Assembly: GCA_038240015.1 (NCBI GenBank)
Contig: JBBSEF010000017.1
Location: forward strand, 1-46,100
DNA length: 46,100 nucleotides
Origin: CAHJXF01 sp038240015
GTDB taxonomy: Bacteria; Pseudomonadota; Gammaproteobacteria; Burkholderiales; Burkholderiaceae_D
Direction: 5' to 3'
The notes below the pieces were generated by a model. The model searched no databases, was not told where the DNA came from, and was given only the letters and a program-made list of their open reading frames with translations. The position numbers and the translations under genes were made by a program. Numbering within the stretch: the stretch's first letter is position 1; each line of letters starts with the position of its first letter. Below, piece after piece: positions 33,138 to 43,874 of the stretch.

Positions 33138-34232
33138 ATGCCGCTCTCTCAACGCTGGACTCTCACGCGCTACCTGATCGAAGAGCGGCGCCGCTTTCCG
33201 CAAGCAACCGGTGACCTGAACGCGCTGCTGCTCGATGTCTCACTCGCGTGCAAGGCGATTGCACGCGTCGTCGCATTCGGCGAACTCGGAGACTCGCTCG
33301 TGCAACCCGCGCAGTGGCAGGGCGGTGCAGTCAATGTGCAAGGTGAGGAGCAGAAGCGACTCGATGTGTTGAGCAACGAAATCTTCATTCGCATGAACGA
33401 ATGGAACGGCCACCTCGCGGGCATGGTCTCGGAAGAAATGGAGGCGCCTCGGCAGATTCCTTCGGCGTATTCGCGCGGGAAGTATCTGCTGCTCTTCGAT
33501 CCGCTCGATGGGTCGAGCAACATCGATGTCAACGTATCGGTCGGCAGCGTGTTCTCGATCCTGCGCGCGCCGCAGGACGTGATCGACAGCGGACGTGACG
33601 TCGTCGAGGCCGATTTCCTGCAGGCCGGGGCTACGCAGGTCGCCGCCGGTTATGCGCTGTACGGCCCCACCACGATGGTGGTGCTCAGCGTCGGCAACGG
33701 CGTTGCCGGCTTCACGCTCAATCCGAATCTGGGGGAGTTCGTGCTCACGCATCCGAACATCAAGGTGCCGGCCGACACGCGCGAATTCGCGATCAACAGC
33801 TCGAACAGTCGTTTCTGGGAGCCCCCAGTCAAGCGCTTCGTCGATGAATGCCTGGCGGGCAAGACCGGGCCTCGCTGCAAGGATTTCAACATGCGCTGGA
33901 TCGCCAGCATGGTTGCCGAAGCGCATCGCATTCTGATGCGCGGGGGCGTGTTCCTGTATCCGCGCGACACGAAGGATCCGGCGAAGCCGGGCCGTCTGCG
34001 CTTGCTCTACGAAGCCAACCCGATCGGCTTCCTGATGGAACAGGCGGGTGGACGCGCGAGCACGGGCCGCCAGCCGATACTGGGGGTCGTGCCGAGCGCT
34101 TTGCATCAGCGCGTCGGCCTCGTGTTCGGTTCGAGGAACGAGGTCGATCGCATCGAGCGTTACCACCATGAGCCAGCGTCGGCGGATAGCCTGAACCCGC
34201 TATTCGCCGAGCGAGGACTGTTTCGCAACTGA
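33138..34232 (+). CDS. cbbF: fructose-1,6-bisphosphatase class I
   Basis: A 364-residue class I FBPase, which releases phosphate from fructose 1,6-bisphosphate (and possibly sedoheptulose 1,7-bisphosphate) in the Calvin cycle. The metal and phosphate site is LLFDPLDGSSNIDVNVSVG; AGGRASTGRQPIL and the substrate-binding NMRWIASMVAEAHRIL segments are also present. It lies 15 bp after cbbX. Confidence 0.97.
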   Translation: MPLSQRWTLTRYLIEERRRFPQATGDLNALLLDVSLACKAIARVVAFGELGDSLVQPAQWQGGAVNVQGEEQKRLDVLSNEIFIRMNEWNGHLAGMVSEEMEAPRQIPSAYSRGKYLLLFDPLDGSSNIDVNVSVGSVFSILRAPQDVIDSGRDVVEADFLQAGATQVAAGYALYGPTTMVVLSVGNGVAGFTLNPNLGEFVLTHPNIKVPADTREFAINSSNSRFWEPPVKRFVDECLAGKTGPRCKDFNMRWIASMVAEAHRILMRGGVFLYPRDTKDPAKPGRLRLLYEANPIGFLMEQAGGRASTGRQPILGVVPSALHQRVGLVFGSRNEVDRIERYHHEPASADSLNPLFAERGLFRN

Positions 34233-34280
34233 TCCGCAGCGGGTCTCACTCGGTACAAATCAGAAAAAAAGGAGAGCCCC

Positions 34281-35165
34281 ATGTCAGAGCGACATCCCAT
34301 CATTGCGATTACCGGCTCATCCGGGGCGGGCACCACGTCTGTGACGCGGACATTCGAGAACATCTTTCGTCGCGAAGGCGTCAAGGCGGCCGTCATCGAA
34401 GGTGACAGTTTCCATCGTTACGACCGCAAGGAGATGAAGCTCAAGCAAGCCGAAGCGGAGAAGGGTGGCAACGGCCACTTCAGTCATTTCGGCCCCGGCA
34501 CGAATCTGTTCGCTGAACTGGAACAGTTGTTCAGCAGCTATGGCCAGTCGGGAACGGGCAGGCGTCGCAAGTACCTGCACGATGCCGAAGAAGCGGCGCC
34601 GTACAAGCAGGAGGCCGGAACCTTCACACCATGGGAAGACGTGCCGGGCGATACCGATCTGTTGTTTTACGAGGGCTTGCACGGCGCCGTGGTTACGCCG
34701 GGAGTGGATATCGCGCGTCACCCCGACCTGCTGATCGGCGTGGTGCCGGTGATCAACCTCGAATGGATCCAAAAGCTCTGGCGCGACAAGTCCAAGCGCG
34801 GCTATTCCACCGAGGCCGTGACCGACACGATCCTGCGCCGCATGCCCGACTACGTGAACTACATCTGCCCGCAGTTCACCCACACGCATGTGAATTTCCA
34901 GCGCGTGCCCTGTGTGGACACGAGCAACCCCTTCGTCGCACGCGACATCCCCGCGCCCGACGAGAGCTTCGTCGTGATTCGCTTCGCCAGACCGAAGGGG
35001 ATCGATTTCCAATACCTGCTGAACATGGTGCACGACTCGTTCATGTCGCGCGCCAATACCATTGTCGTGCCGGGCGGAAAAATGGAGCTCGCGATGCAGT
35101 TAATCTTCACGCCTTTCATCTGGCGAATGATGGAGCGCCGCACACGCGCGCTCGATGTGGTGTGA
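34281..35165 (+). CDS. cbbP: phosphoribulokinase
   Basis: A 294-residue bacterial class I phosphoribulokinase that makes RuBP from ribulose 5-phosphate and ATP. The P-loop is GSSGAGTTS; downstream are IEGDSFHRYDR and the catalytic-Asp region LLFYEGLHGAVV. AAAGGAGAG precedes the ATG, suggesting strong translation. It lies 48 bp after cbbF. Confidence 0.98.
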   Translation: MSERHPIIAITGSSGAGTTSVTRTFENIFRREGVKAAVIEGDSFHRYDRKEMKLKQAEAEKGGNGHFSHFGPGTNLFAELEQLFSSYGQSGTGRRRKYLHDAEEAAPYKQEAGTFTPWEDVPGDTDLLFYEGLHGAVVTPGVDIARHPDLLIGVVPVINLEWIQKLWRDKSKRGYSTEAVTDTILRRMPDYVNYICPQFTHTHVNFQRVPCVDTSNPFVARDIPAPDESFVVIRFARPKGIDFQYLLNMVHDSFMSRANTIVVPGGKMELAMQLIFTPFIWRMMERRTRALDVV

Positions 35166-35183
35166 ACCGGGGGGGTCAAGATC

Positions 35184-37238
35184 ATGAGCTCCGACTCCAG
35201 TGAAAAAGTGATTCGCGCCGACAATGGGCAGCGTGACGTGATGGCCAACGCCTTGCGTGCGCTGGCGATGGACGCCGTTCAACAAGCGAACTCGGGCCAT
35301 CCCGGCGCGCCGATGGGCATGGCCGAGATGGCGGTCGCACTGTGGCATCGCCATCTGCGACACAGCCCCGTTAACCCGCGATGGGCCGATCGCGATCGCT
35401 TCGTTCTCTCCAACGGTCATGCGTCGATGTTGTTGTATGCGCTGCTGCATCTGACCGGATATGAGTTGGCGATCTCGGAGCTGAAACGCTTTCGACAAAT
35501 CCATAGCAAGACACCGGGCCATCCCGAGCTCGGGTTGACGCCCGGTGTCGAGACGACCACCGGTCCGCTGGGCCAGGGGTTCACGAATGCGGTCGGCTTC
35601 GCATTGGCCGAGAAGCTGCTCGCCGATGAGTTCAACCGCCCGGGCCACGTCGTCGTGGACCATCACAGCTACGTTTTCCTGGGCGATGGTTGTCTGATGG
35701 AAGGTATCAGCCACGAGGCTTGTGGCCTGGCGGCAGCCTGGAAGCTGAACAAGCTGATCGCGCTCTATGACGACAACGGCATTTCGATCGATGGTCCGGT
35801 GAAGAACTGGTTCATTGATGACACGACCGCGCGCTTTCGCGCGTGCGGATGGAACGTGATCGGGCCGATCGATGGACACCATGTCGACGCCGTTGACCGC
35901 GCCATCGCGGAGGCCAGGACAAGTATCGATCGACCCTCGCTGATCGTCTGCCACACCACCATCGGCAAAGGTTCGCCCGCGCGCGAAGGAACCGCGAAGG
36001 CGCACGGCGAGCCGCTCGGAGTCGATGAGATCGGACTCACGCGTGAGGCAATCGCCTGGCCGCACGCGCCGTTCGAGATCCCTGCATCGATCGCCGAGCA
36101 GTGGGATGCGGCGAAACTCGGGGCCGAGCGCGAGGCGCAATGGCAGACGCGCTTCGAATCCTATCGTGCAGATCATCCCGCGCTCGCTGCCGAATTCGAG
36201 CGTCGGATGTCGGGCGATCTCCCTCGCGATTTCGAAGAGACCATGCTCACGACGATGGCCGAGTTCGGTCAATCGCGCGAGACGATCGCCACGCGCAAGG
36301 CGTCGCAGAAAGTACTCGCCACCCTTGCGGCGAAGCTACCCGAAATGCTCGGCGGCAGCGCCGATCTGACGGGTTCCAACCTGACTGACTTCCCCGGTTG
36401 CGGCGCGGTGCGCGGCGGCGAAAAGGGCGGCCGGCACATCAACTATGGCGTTCGCGAATTCGGCATGGCGGCGGTGATGAATGGGATCGCTTTGCACGGT
36501 GGCTTCATTCCCTATGGGGGCACCTTCCTGACGTTCAGCGACTACAGCCGCAACGCAATCCGCATGGCTGCACTCATGCGGCGGCGTGTGATCCATGTTT
36601 TCACACACGACTCGATCGGTCTCGGTGAAGATGGCCCGACCCACCAACCCGTCGAACACGCCGCGAGCCTGCGCCTGATTCCCAACCTCGACGTCTGGCG
36701 GCCTTGCGATGTCGCCGAAACAGCGGTCGCCTGGACCCAGGCGCTGATTCAGCGCGACCGGCCGAGCGCGTTGCTGCTCTCGCGGCAGAACCTGCCGCCG
36801 CAGCAGCGTAGTTCGCAGCAGGTGCTCGATATCCGTCGCGGCGGCTACGTGTTGAGCGACCGCGAGAACGCGTTGGCGGTCGTGCTCGCGACCGGGTCCG
36901 AGGTCGCACTGGCGATGGAGGCTCAAAAGCTGCTCGATGCCCGCAGCGTCCCGGTGCGCGTAGTGTCGATCGCGTCATCCACGGTCTTCGATCGTCAGGA
37001 CCGGACGTACCGCGACGCCGTGCTCGGCCGTCACCTCGTCCGCGTCGGCGTCGAAGCCGGTGTTACGAGTCGGTGGGGGCAGTACGGCTGCCGTGCGGCG
37101 CTGGGCGTCGACCAATTCGGCGAGTCCGCGCCCGGGCCCCGCGTCTACGAACACTTCGGACTGACCGCGGCCAATCTGGCAGACCGCGTGCTGGCGGAAG
37201 TCGACGAAGAGGGCCGCCAGGTGCGACCCTGCAATTGA
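35184..37238 (+). CDS. cbbT: transketolase
   Basis: A 684-residue ThDP enzyme that transfers two-carbon units between sugar phosphates in the Calvin cycle. The N-terminal AVQQANSGHPGAPMGMAEMAVALW, the ThDP motif GDGCLMEGISHEA...YDDNGISIDG, and the central REFGMAAVMNGIALHGG followed by HDSIGLGEDGPTHQPVEH are all intact. GGGGGT lies before the ATG, and the gap to cbbP is 18 bp. Confidence 0.98.
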   Translation: MSSDSSEKVIRADNGQRDVMANALRALAMDAVQQANSGHPGAPMGMAEMAVALWHRHLRHSPVNPRWADRDRFVLSNGHASMLLYALLHLTGYELAISELKRFRQIHSKTPGHPELGLTPGVETTTGPLGQGFTNAVGFALAEKLLADEFNRPGHVVVDHHSYVFLGDGCLMEGISHEACGLAAAWKLNKLIALYDDNGISIDGPVKNWFIDDTTARFRACGWNVIGPIDGHHVDAVDRAIAEARTSIDRPSLIVCHTTIGKGSPAREGTAKAHGEPLGVDEIGLTREAIAWPHAPFEIPASIAEQWDAAKLGAEREAQWQTRFESYRADHPALAAEFERRMSGDLPRDFEETMLTTMAEFGQSRETIATRKASQKVLATLAAKLPEMLGGSADLTGSNLTDFPGCGAVRGGEKGGRHINYGVREFGMAAVMNGIALHGGFIPYGGTFLTFSDYSRNAIRMAALMRRRVIHVFTHDSIGLGEDGPTHQPVEHAASLRLIPNLDVWRPCDVAETAVAWTQALIQRDRPSALLLSRQNLPPQQRSSQQVLDIRRGGYVLSDRENALAVVLATGSEVALAMEAQKLLDARSVPVRVVSIASSTVFDRQDRTYRDAVLGRHLVRVGVEAGVTSRWGQYGCRAALGVDQFGESAPGPRVYEHFGLTAANLADRVLAEVDEEGRQVRPCN

Positions 37239-37246
37239 GCCAGACT

Positions 37247-37942
37247 ATGCGCTACGACCTCATCAGTTTCGACCTTGACGGCACGCTGGTCGACACGGCA
37301 TCGGAGATTGCCGAGGCCGCCAACCGCGCGCTCGAGGAGCACGGCATCCTGTCGCGTCCACCGGCGGAGATCGCCCACTCGATCGGCCGGGGCACGCGCG
37401 AACTCATGCTGACCCTGCTAGACCGCGCTTTTCGCAAGCAGCCCCCGCTTGCGCAGTTTGTGCGACCGGAGGCGGTCCTCGCGAGCATGGACCGTCACTA
37501 CGCCATCACCACGGGCAGCTCGGCGGTTCTCTACACGGGTTGCCGCGAGGCCCTGACGCGGCTCAAGGCTGCCGGGGTTCGGCTCGCCTGTGTGACGAAC
37601 AAGGAGTTCCGGCACGCGACGCACTTGCTGCAGGTCAATGGGCTCGACACGTACTTCGATCTGGTCGTCGGGGGCGACTCGCTTGCTGAAAAGAAGCCGC
37701 ACCCGAGCGTGCTGCGACATGTGATGGCGACCCTGAAAGTCAGCGCGCCGTGCACCGCACACGTCGGCGACTCGGCGATCGACGTCGAAGCCGCCCGCAA
37801 TGGCGGCGTGGCCGCGTGGGTCGTGCCGTATGGCTACAACGGCGGCGTTCCGATCGCGGCAGCGCGACCCGATTGCATCTTCCCCGATCTTCTGCACGTC
37901 GCCGAGCACGTGCTGGCGCATCGTATGCCGCTCGAAGCGTGA
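37247..37942 (+). CDS. cbbZ: phosphoglycolate phosphatase
   Basis: A 231-residue HAD phosphatase that clears 2-phosphoglycolate formed by RuBisCO oxygenation. HAD motifs: I FDLDGTLVDTASE, II ACVTNKE, III Lys in KKPHPSVL, and IV HVGDSAIDVEAA. The ATG lies 8 bp after the cbbT stop. It starts MRYDLISFDLDG, a normal Gph N-terminus. Confidence 0.95.
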   Translation: MRYDLISFDLDGTLVDTASEIAEAANRALEEHGILSRPPAEIAHSIGRGTRELMLTLLDRAFRKQPPLAQFVRPEAVLASMDRHYAITTGSSAVLYTGCREALTRLKAAGVRLACVTNKEFRHATHLLQVNGLDTYFDLVVGGDSLAEKKPHPSVLRHVMATLKVSAPCTAHVGDSAIDVEAARNGGVAAWVVPYGYNGGVPIAAARPDCIFPDLLHVAEHVLAHRMPLEA

Positions 37943-38014
37943 TGCGATGTGCGCTGTCATGCCCCTTGGCTGCCTGTGTCGTCCCTCTTTCCTGACCCTC
38001 TCGAGAATGACACC

Positions 38015-39033
38015 ATGGCCCTCGTTTCCCTGAGCCAAATCCTCGACCACGCGGCAGACCACGGCGATGGTGTGCCCGCCTTCAACTTCAACAACCTCGA
38101 GCAAATTCACGCCATCATGGAAGCCGCACAGGAGATCCAGTCGCATGTGATCCTTCAGGCATCCACCGGAGCGCACAAATACGCAGGCGAAACGTATCTC
38201 CGGCATATGGTGCTCGCGACCGTCGAGGCGCACCCCGATATTCCGATCGTGCTGCATCAGGATCACGGCGCGTCGCCCGCGGTATGTTAGCAGTCGATCC
38301 GCTCCGGCTCCACGAGTGTGATGGTGGATGGCTCGTTGATGGCCGATGCCAAGACACCGTCGAGCTAAGAGTACAACCTCGAGGTCACCCGCAAGGTCGG
38401 CGCGTTCTCGCACGCGATCGCCGTGTCGGTCGAAGGAGAACTGGGCTGTATGGGTTCTCTCGAAACCGGAGCGGCAGGCGAGGAGGACGGCGTCGGAGCG
38501 GTCGGCAAGCTCAGCCACGACATGATGCTGACCGATACCGAACAGGCGAAGGACTTCGTAGGCCCACTGGGGTCGATGCTCTCGCAATTGCGATCGGCAC
38601 CAGTCATGGCGCCTACAAGTTCACGCGCAAGCCGACCGGCGACATCCTCGCGATCGACCGCATTGCCGACATCCGCGCTGCGCTCCCGAACACTCACCTG
38701 GTCATGCACGGGTCATCGAGCGTGCCGCAGGAATGGCTGGAGATCATTCGCAAATACGGCGGCGAGATCAAGGAGACCTATGGTGTACCGGTCGAGGAAA
38801 TTCGACGCGGTATTCGAAGCGGTGTGCGCAAGGTCAACATCGACACCGACACCCGGCTCGCGATGACCGGCGCGATGCGCAAGATCTTCGCTGAACAGCC
38901 GGGTGAGTTCGATCCGCGAAAGGCCTTGATCGAAGCGAAGAAGGCCGCGCGCGCGATCGTCAAGGCACGCTTCGAAGCGTTGGCTGTGCCGGACATGCCG
39001 CGCGGAGCAAGCCCATCGCTCTCGAACAAATGA
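38015..39033 (+). pseudogene. cbbA: fructose-bisphosphate aldolase class II, inactivated
   Basis: The full length of a class II aldolase (about 340 codons) is present but broken in three places. It starts intact with MALVSLSQILDHAADHGDG and reads through the metal site HQDHGASPAVC. A TAG (38288-38290) follows where relatives have Gln. A TAA (38366-38368) stands where relatives have Tyr (KTPSS-stop-EYNLEVTRK). A one-base deletion near 38561-38565 then shifts the frame. The second half continues in the new frame through HLVMHGSSSVPQEW and KVNIDTDTRLAMTGA to a normal end. No full-length aldolase can be made, so another aldolase must serve elsewhere in the genome if the Calvin cycle runs. Confidence 0.92.
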
Positions 39034-39105
39034 TCAGCCGCTACCATTGACGCGCGTTCCCTGAGCGCAGTCGCAACGAACGAAAGTGCGTGGGGCATAG
39101 GAAAG

Positions 39106-39897
39106 ATGCTGCGAGCCTTGATCTGGGACGTCGACGGCACGATTGCCGAGACCGAGCGCGACGGTCACCGGGTCGCCTTCAACGAGGCATTCAAGGAACT
39201 CGGGGTGCCGTGGCGCTGGGATGTCCCGACCTACGGATACCTGCTGCGCGTCACCGGTGGATATGAGCGCCTGCTTTTCGACATGGAATGCCGCCCGCAA
39301 GCGCCCGCATCGGCAAGCGAACGCGAGGGAATGGCGCAAGCAGTGCATCGACGAAAGAACGAACGCTACGCGCAGATGATTCTGTCCGGCGCGATCAAAG
39401 CCCGTCCAGGTGTTCACCGCCTAATGGATGAATGCGCGGACGCCGGGATCACGATGGCGATCGCAACCACGACGAGTCGACAGAATGTCGAGGCACTCCT
39501 CGCGCAACAGGTCGGCCCGTATTGGCGGGATCGATTCGCTGCCATCGTTTGCTCGGAGGATGCGCCTATAAAGAAGCCGGACCCGCTCGCTTATCGCCTT
39601 GCGCTCGAACGCCTGGGCGTGGGTGCTCGCGAAGCTCTTGCGGTGGAGGACTCGCCCAATGGTCTCGCTGCGGCATATGCTCTTGGTATCGGCACGCTCA
39701 TCACGCGAAGCGCCTATTTCCGTTATGAAGCATTTGCCGGCTTCGCTGGCATCTGCAATGACCTCGACCACCCGATCACATGGCCGATTGGAACGGCGCC
39801 GAGAACCGATGTCGCAGTACTGAGACAGGTCAGCGAAGCGTGGACCCACGCGGACACAAGCTACTCACGAGAGGTTCTATCGGATAGCACTAAGTAG
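39106..39897 (+). CDS. cbbY: CbbY-type HAD phosphatase
   Basis: A 263-residue HAD protein resembling CbbY, which dephosphorylates the RuBisCO inhibitor xylulose 1,5-bisphosphate. Motifs: I WDVDGTIAETERDGH, II IATTTS, III KKPDPLAY, IV VEDSPNGLAAA. The cap region ELGVPWRWDVPTYGYLLRVTGGYERL is CbbY-like. GGAAAG immediately precedes the ATG. It lies 72 bp after the aldolase pseudogene and probably ends the operon. Confidence 0.92.
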   Translation: MLRALIWDVDGTIAETERDGHRVAFNEAFKELGVPWRWDVPTYGYLLRVTGGYERLLFDMECRPQAPASASEREGMAQAVHRRKNERYAQMILSGAIKARPGVHRLMDECADAGITMAIATTTSRQNVEALLAQQVGPYWRDRFAAIVCSEDAPIKKPDPLAYRLALERLGVGAREALAVEDSPNGLAAAYALGIGTLITRSAYFRYEAFAGFAGICNDLDHPITWPIGTAPRTDVAVLRQVSEAWTHADTSYSREVLSDSTK

Positions 39898-40069
39898 ATC
39901 CCCCTGGCCGAGTTGTCCCAGACTTCAAGGCGGTTCGACGCGTCTCACTTTCAAGCCACGCGTGCAGCGGACCAGCATGTTGGTGTGGGGTCGTTCTCTA
40001 TTGCTTCTCCATCATCGCTCGGTAAGCTATGGTGCTTGTGCTATCAGCCATCACGGGTTCCATGTGCCG

Positions 40070-41110
40070 ATGCCAATGAGACTTGAGTGTGATTCGTACG
40101 CGTTGTTGGAATTGTTCGATCAAATATTCTCGGCCACGCCGTGGCCGATGCTGATGTTTGGCGAGGATGGCGCGGTGCTCGGCGCCAGCGATGAGAGCCA
40201 TGGAAGGCTGGTTCATCGCGATTCAGGGGCCGACACGCCACTGCGCGAGCGTGCTGTGCACTATGTCTCGGTGCTGCGGGGTAGCACTCCATGGTTGACG
40301 CCTCAGGAAGCAGATAGTGTTAGAACACTCCCTGCTGGCGCAACTGCTCACGAACGAATTCACGTTCGCCTCACGCCTTGGGGTTCTTGCTTTACGATCG
40401 TCGACCAGGCCGATATACGTCGACTCCAGATAATGGACATTCAAAATGCCCGGCTGGCGGCGCTTGGCTTCATGGTTGCTGGTGTGTGCCACGAAGTGAC
40501 CAATCCGTTGACGTCCCTGCACTCGATTGTGCAGATACTGCAGTCGGAGGAGCATGTAACCAAGGAACTGCTGGACAAGGGACTGAGCCACATCGCGGTG
40601 AACGTCAAGCGGATCCTGGATATCTCGCGGCGACTGGTGAAGTTCTCGCGGGTCGGCGATGAGCCCCGCTTGCGGTTCGCGGTCGACGATGCGATCGAAG
40701 AGGCCTTGTCGGTATTGCATCAGGACGGCTCGTTGCGCGACGTCGAACTGAGCTACCTGGCCGACCCGACCGCGACAGTGTTCGGCAACACCGGCCAGGT
40801 TCGCGAGATCTTCCTGAATCTGTTCGTCAATGCTGTGCAGGCGATGGCCGGCAGGGGACAACTGTGCATCGTGACGCGCAGCGCCGGGCAGATGCTCGAG
40901 GTGCTGGTCAGCGACACCGGTCCGGGCGTCCGCGCCGACGCGATCGCGCGAATTTTCGAGCCGTTTTTCACGACCAAGGGCGGCACGCACGGCACCGGGC
41001 TGGGACTGGCCATCAGTACCGAGATCGCGCACGAGCACAGCGGCACGATCGAATTGAGGCATACCTCACCACGCGGCGCGTCGTTCTGCGTGACGCTGCC
41101 CAAGGAGTAG
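40070..41110 (+). CDS. NtrB-like sensor histidine kinase
   Basis: A 346-residue cytosolic kinase with no evident membrane segment. The N-terminal 110 residues look like a PAS-type sensor (YALLELFDQIFSATPWPMLMFGEDGAVLGASD). The phospho-accepting His is in GVCHEVTNPLTSLHS. The ATPase domain has the N box LNLFVNAVQAM, G1 DTGPGV, F box FEPFFTTKGG and G2 GTGLGLAIS. The start is uncertain: ATGs at 40070 and 40076 and a GTG at 39962 are all open. The response regulator gene follows after 2 bp, so they form a two-component pair. The signal is unknown. Confidence 0.9.
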   Translation: MPMRLECDSYALLELFDQIFSATPWPMLMFGEDGAVLGASDESHGRLVHRDSGADTPLRERAVHYVSVLRGSTPWLTPQEADSVRTLPAGATAHERIHVRLTPWGSCFTIVDQADIRRLQIMDIQNARLAALGFMVAGVCHEVTNPLTSLHSIVQILQSEEHVTKELLDKGLSHIAVNVKRILDISRRLVKFSRVGDEPRLRFAVDDAIEEALSVLHQDGSLRDVELSYLADPTATVFGNTGQVREIFLNLFVNAVQAMAGRGQLCIVTRSAGQMLEVLVSDTGPGVRADAIARIFEPFFTTKGGTHGTGLGLAISTEIAHEHSGTIELRHTSPRGASFCVTLPKE

Positions 41111-41112
41111 CC

Positions 41113-42573
<1,461 letters not shown>

Positions 42574-42591
42574 AACATCCAGAAGCAGTCC

Positions 42592-43050
42592 ATGACAAAC
42601 GAATCGGCCAAGGTCCTGACGCCCGTTGCAATCCTGTCGCAGACCGTTTTTTTCCGGGAATTGACGCCGGGTCAGATCGAACGTGTAGCGGCCCTTAGCG
42701 AGATGCAGCAATGCGAAAGAGGTCAGCAGGTTTACCGTATCGGCGAGCCGGCGAAAGCCATCTACGTGCTGGTTCAAGGGACGGTCAGAATGGCCGTCGA
42801 CTTCGGCAGTCGCAACGCCAGTGCTGGAGACGTCGTGCGGCGCGGCGAGGTGTTCGGCTGGGCTGCGCTGACTCCGAGCTGCAACCTGCGCATTGCGACG
42901 GCATCGTGCCTGACGCCTTGCAGTTTCCTGGCGGTGGACGGCGCCGGTCTGGTGAGACTAATGGAACATGATCACACGCTCGGTTATCGCGTCATGAAGC
43001 AACTCACCCTGCTGATCACCGGTACCTTGACTGCCTTTGCCGGCGGCTGA
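42592..43050 (+). CDS. stand-alone cyclic-nucleotide-binding-domain protein
   Basis: A 152-residue protein containing only the Crp/Fnr-type cNMP-binding fold (FFRELTPGQIERVAALSEMQQCERGQQVYRIGEPAKAIYVLVQGTVRM..., GEVFGWAAL). The usual C-terminal DNA-binding helix-turn-helix is missing; the protein stops at a helix matching the dimerisation helix. The phosphate-binding Arg of true cAMP binders is not evident, so the ligand may differ. It lies 18 bp after the response regulator and may modulate that two-component system by protein contact (inference). Confidence 0.85.
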   Translation: MTNESAKVLTPVAILSQTVFFRELTPGQIERVAALSEMQQCERGQQVYRIGEPAKAIYVLVQGTVRMAVDFGSRNASAGDVVRRGEVFGWAALTPSCNLRIATASCLTPCSFLAVDGAGLVRLMEHDHTLGYRVMKQLTLLITGTLTAFAGG

Positions 43051-43089
43051 CCGGCGTGGGTGCCCCTGCGCTCGTCGCGGCAATGCATC

Positions 43090-43830
43090 TTAGAGCGCGC
43101 GCACCACGAGCCAGGCACCCACCAGGATGCAGAGTATCCCTACGGCGCGACGCAACAACCGCGCATCGACAGCATGGGCGACACGCACGCCGATCCACAC
43201 ACCGATGACCTCAAACGCCGTCAGCAGCGCAGCGAGACTGATGTCGATACTGCCGTGCGCGAAGTTGCCGACGCTGCCCGAGACCGCCGCGAGGATCTGG
43301 ATCACTTGGCTCGCGCCGATGGCGGTCAGCGCGGGAAAGCCGAGCAGCACCATCATGGGTACAGAGAGCACTGGCCCGCCCACTCCGGTAAGCCCGGAGC
43401 CGAAGCCGGTCACAACGCCGATGCCGAATAGCAGGAGTTGCTGTCGGCGCGGTCGGTCCTGAAAGCTGGCGGATCGGCGCGTGGTGCCGGTGAACAACGT
43501 GTACACGCCAGCCAGCACTATCAGCACGGCGAGGATCAACGCAAGCAGTTGCGCATCCAGCTTCGTGTTGGCCCAGGCGCCGACGAAGCCGAACAGGGCG
43601 CCGCCCGCACACAAAGGGGCGGTGATCGCCCAATCGATGCTGCCGCGCCGCTGGAAGAAGAATGTACCGACCATGCCGGTGAAGATGAAGGTGAAGAGCG
43701 CCGTCGCCATCGATGCGCGTATCGAAAGCGGGGCCAGCAGGTTGAGTGCCGGAATCAGCAGGACGCCGCCGATGCCGACTGCGCCAATGAGGATGCCGAC
43801 CAGCACGGCCGCAGCAAGCAGCCAGATCAC
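43090..43830 (-). CDS. TauE/SafE family membrane exporter
   Basis: A 246-residue inner-membrane protein with about eight hydrophobic helices and the repeated pattern GILIGAVGIGGVLLIPAL and TGVGGPVLSVPMMVLLG typical of TauE/SafE proteins. Members export sulfite, sulfoacetate or other organosulfonates. Its position 44 bp downstream of soeC, on the same strand, suggests sulfite traffic across the membrane; direction and substrate are inferred. Confidence 0.9.
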   Translation of the reverse strand: MIWLLAAAVLVGILIGAVGIGGVLLIPALNLLAPLSIRASMATALFTFIFTGMVGTFFFQRRGSIDWAITAPLCAGGALFGFVGAWANTKLDAQLLALILAVLIVLAGVYTLFTGTTRRSASFQDRPRRQQLLLFGIGVVTGFGSGLTGVGGPVLSVPMMVLLGFPALTAIGASQVIQILAAVSGSVGNFAHGSIDISLAALLTAFEVIGVWIGVRVAHAVDARLLRRAVGILCILVGAWLVVRAL

Positions 43831-43874
43831 CTTCTGTTGCCCCCCGGTCGACTGCGCGAAGACGGGTCACGCAC

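Noticed and set aside
35100..36272. A 390-codon open frame antisense to cbbT
   Set aside because: It is a shadow of transketolase with Arg/His/Gln-rich low-complexity content and no family match.
38288..38368. Programmed readthrough or recoding in cbbA
   Set aside because: Two different stops at positions of ordinary Gln and Tyr plus a one-base deletion fit decay, and no recoding signal is seen.
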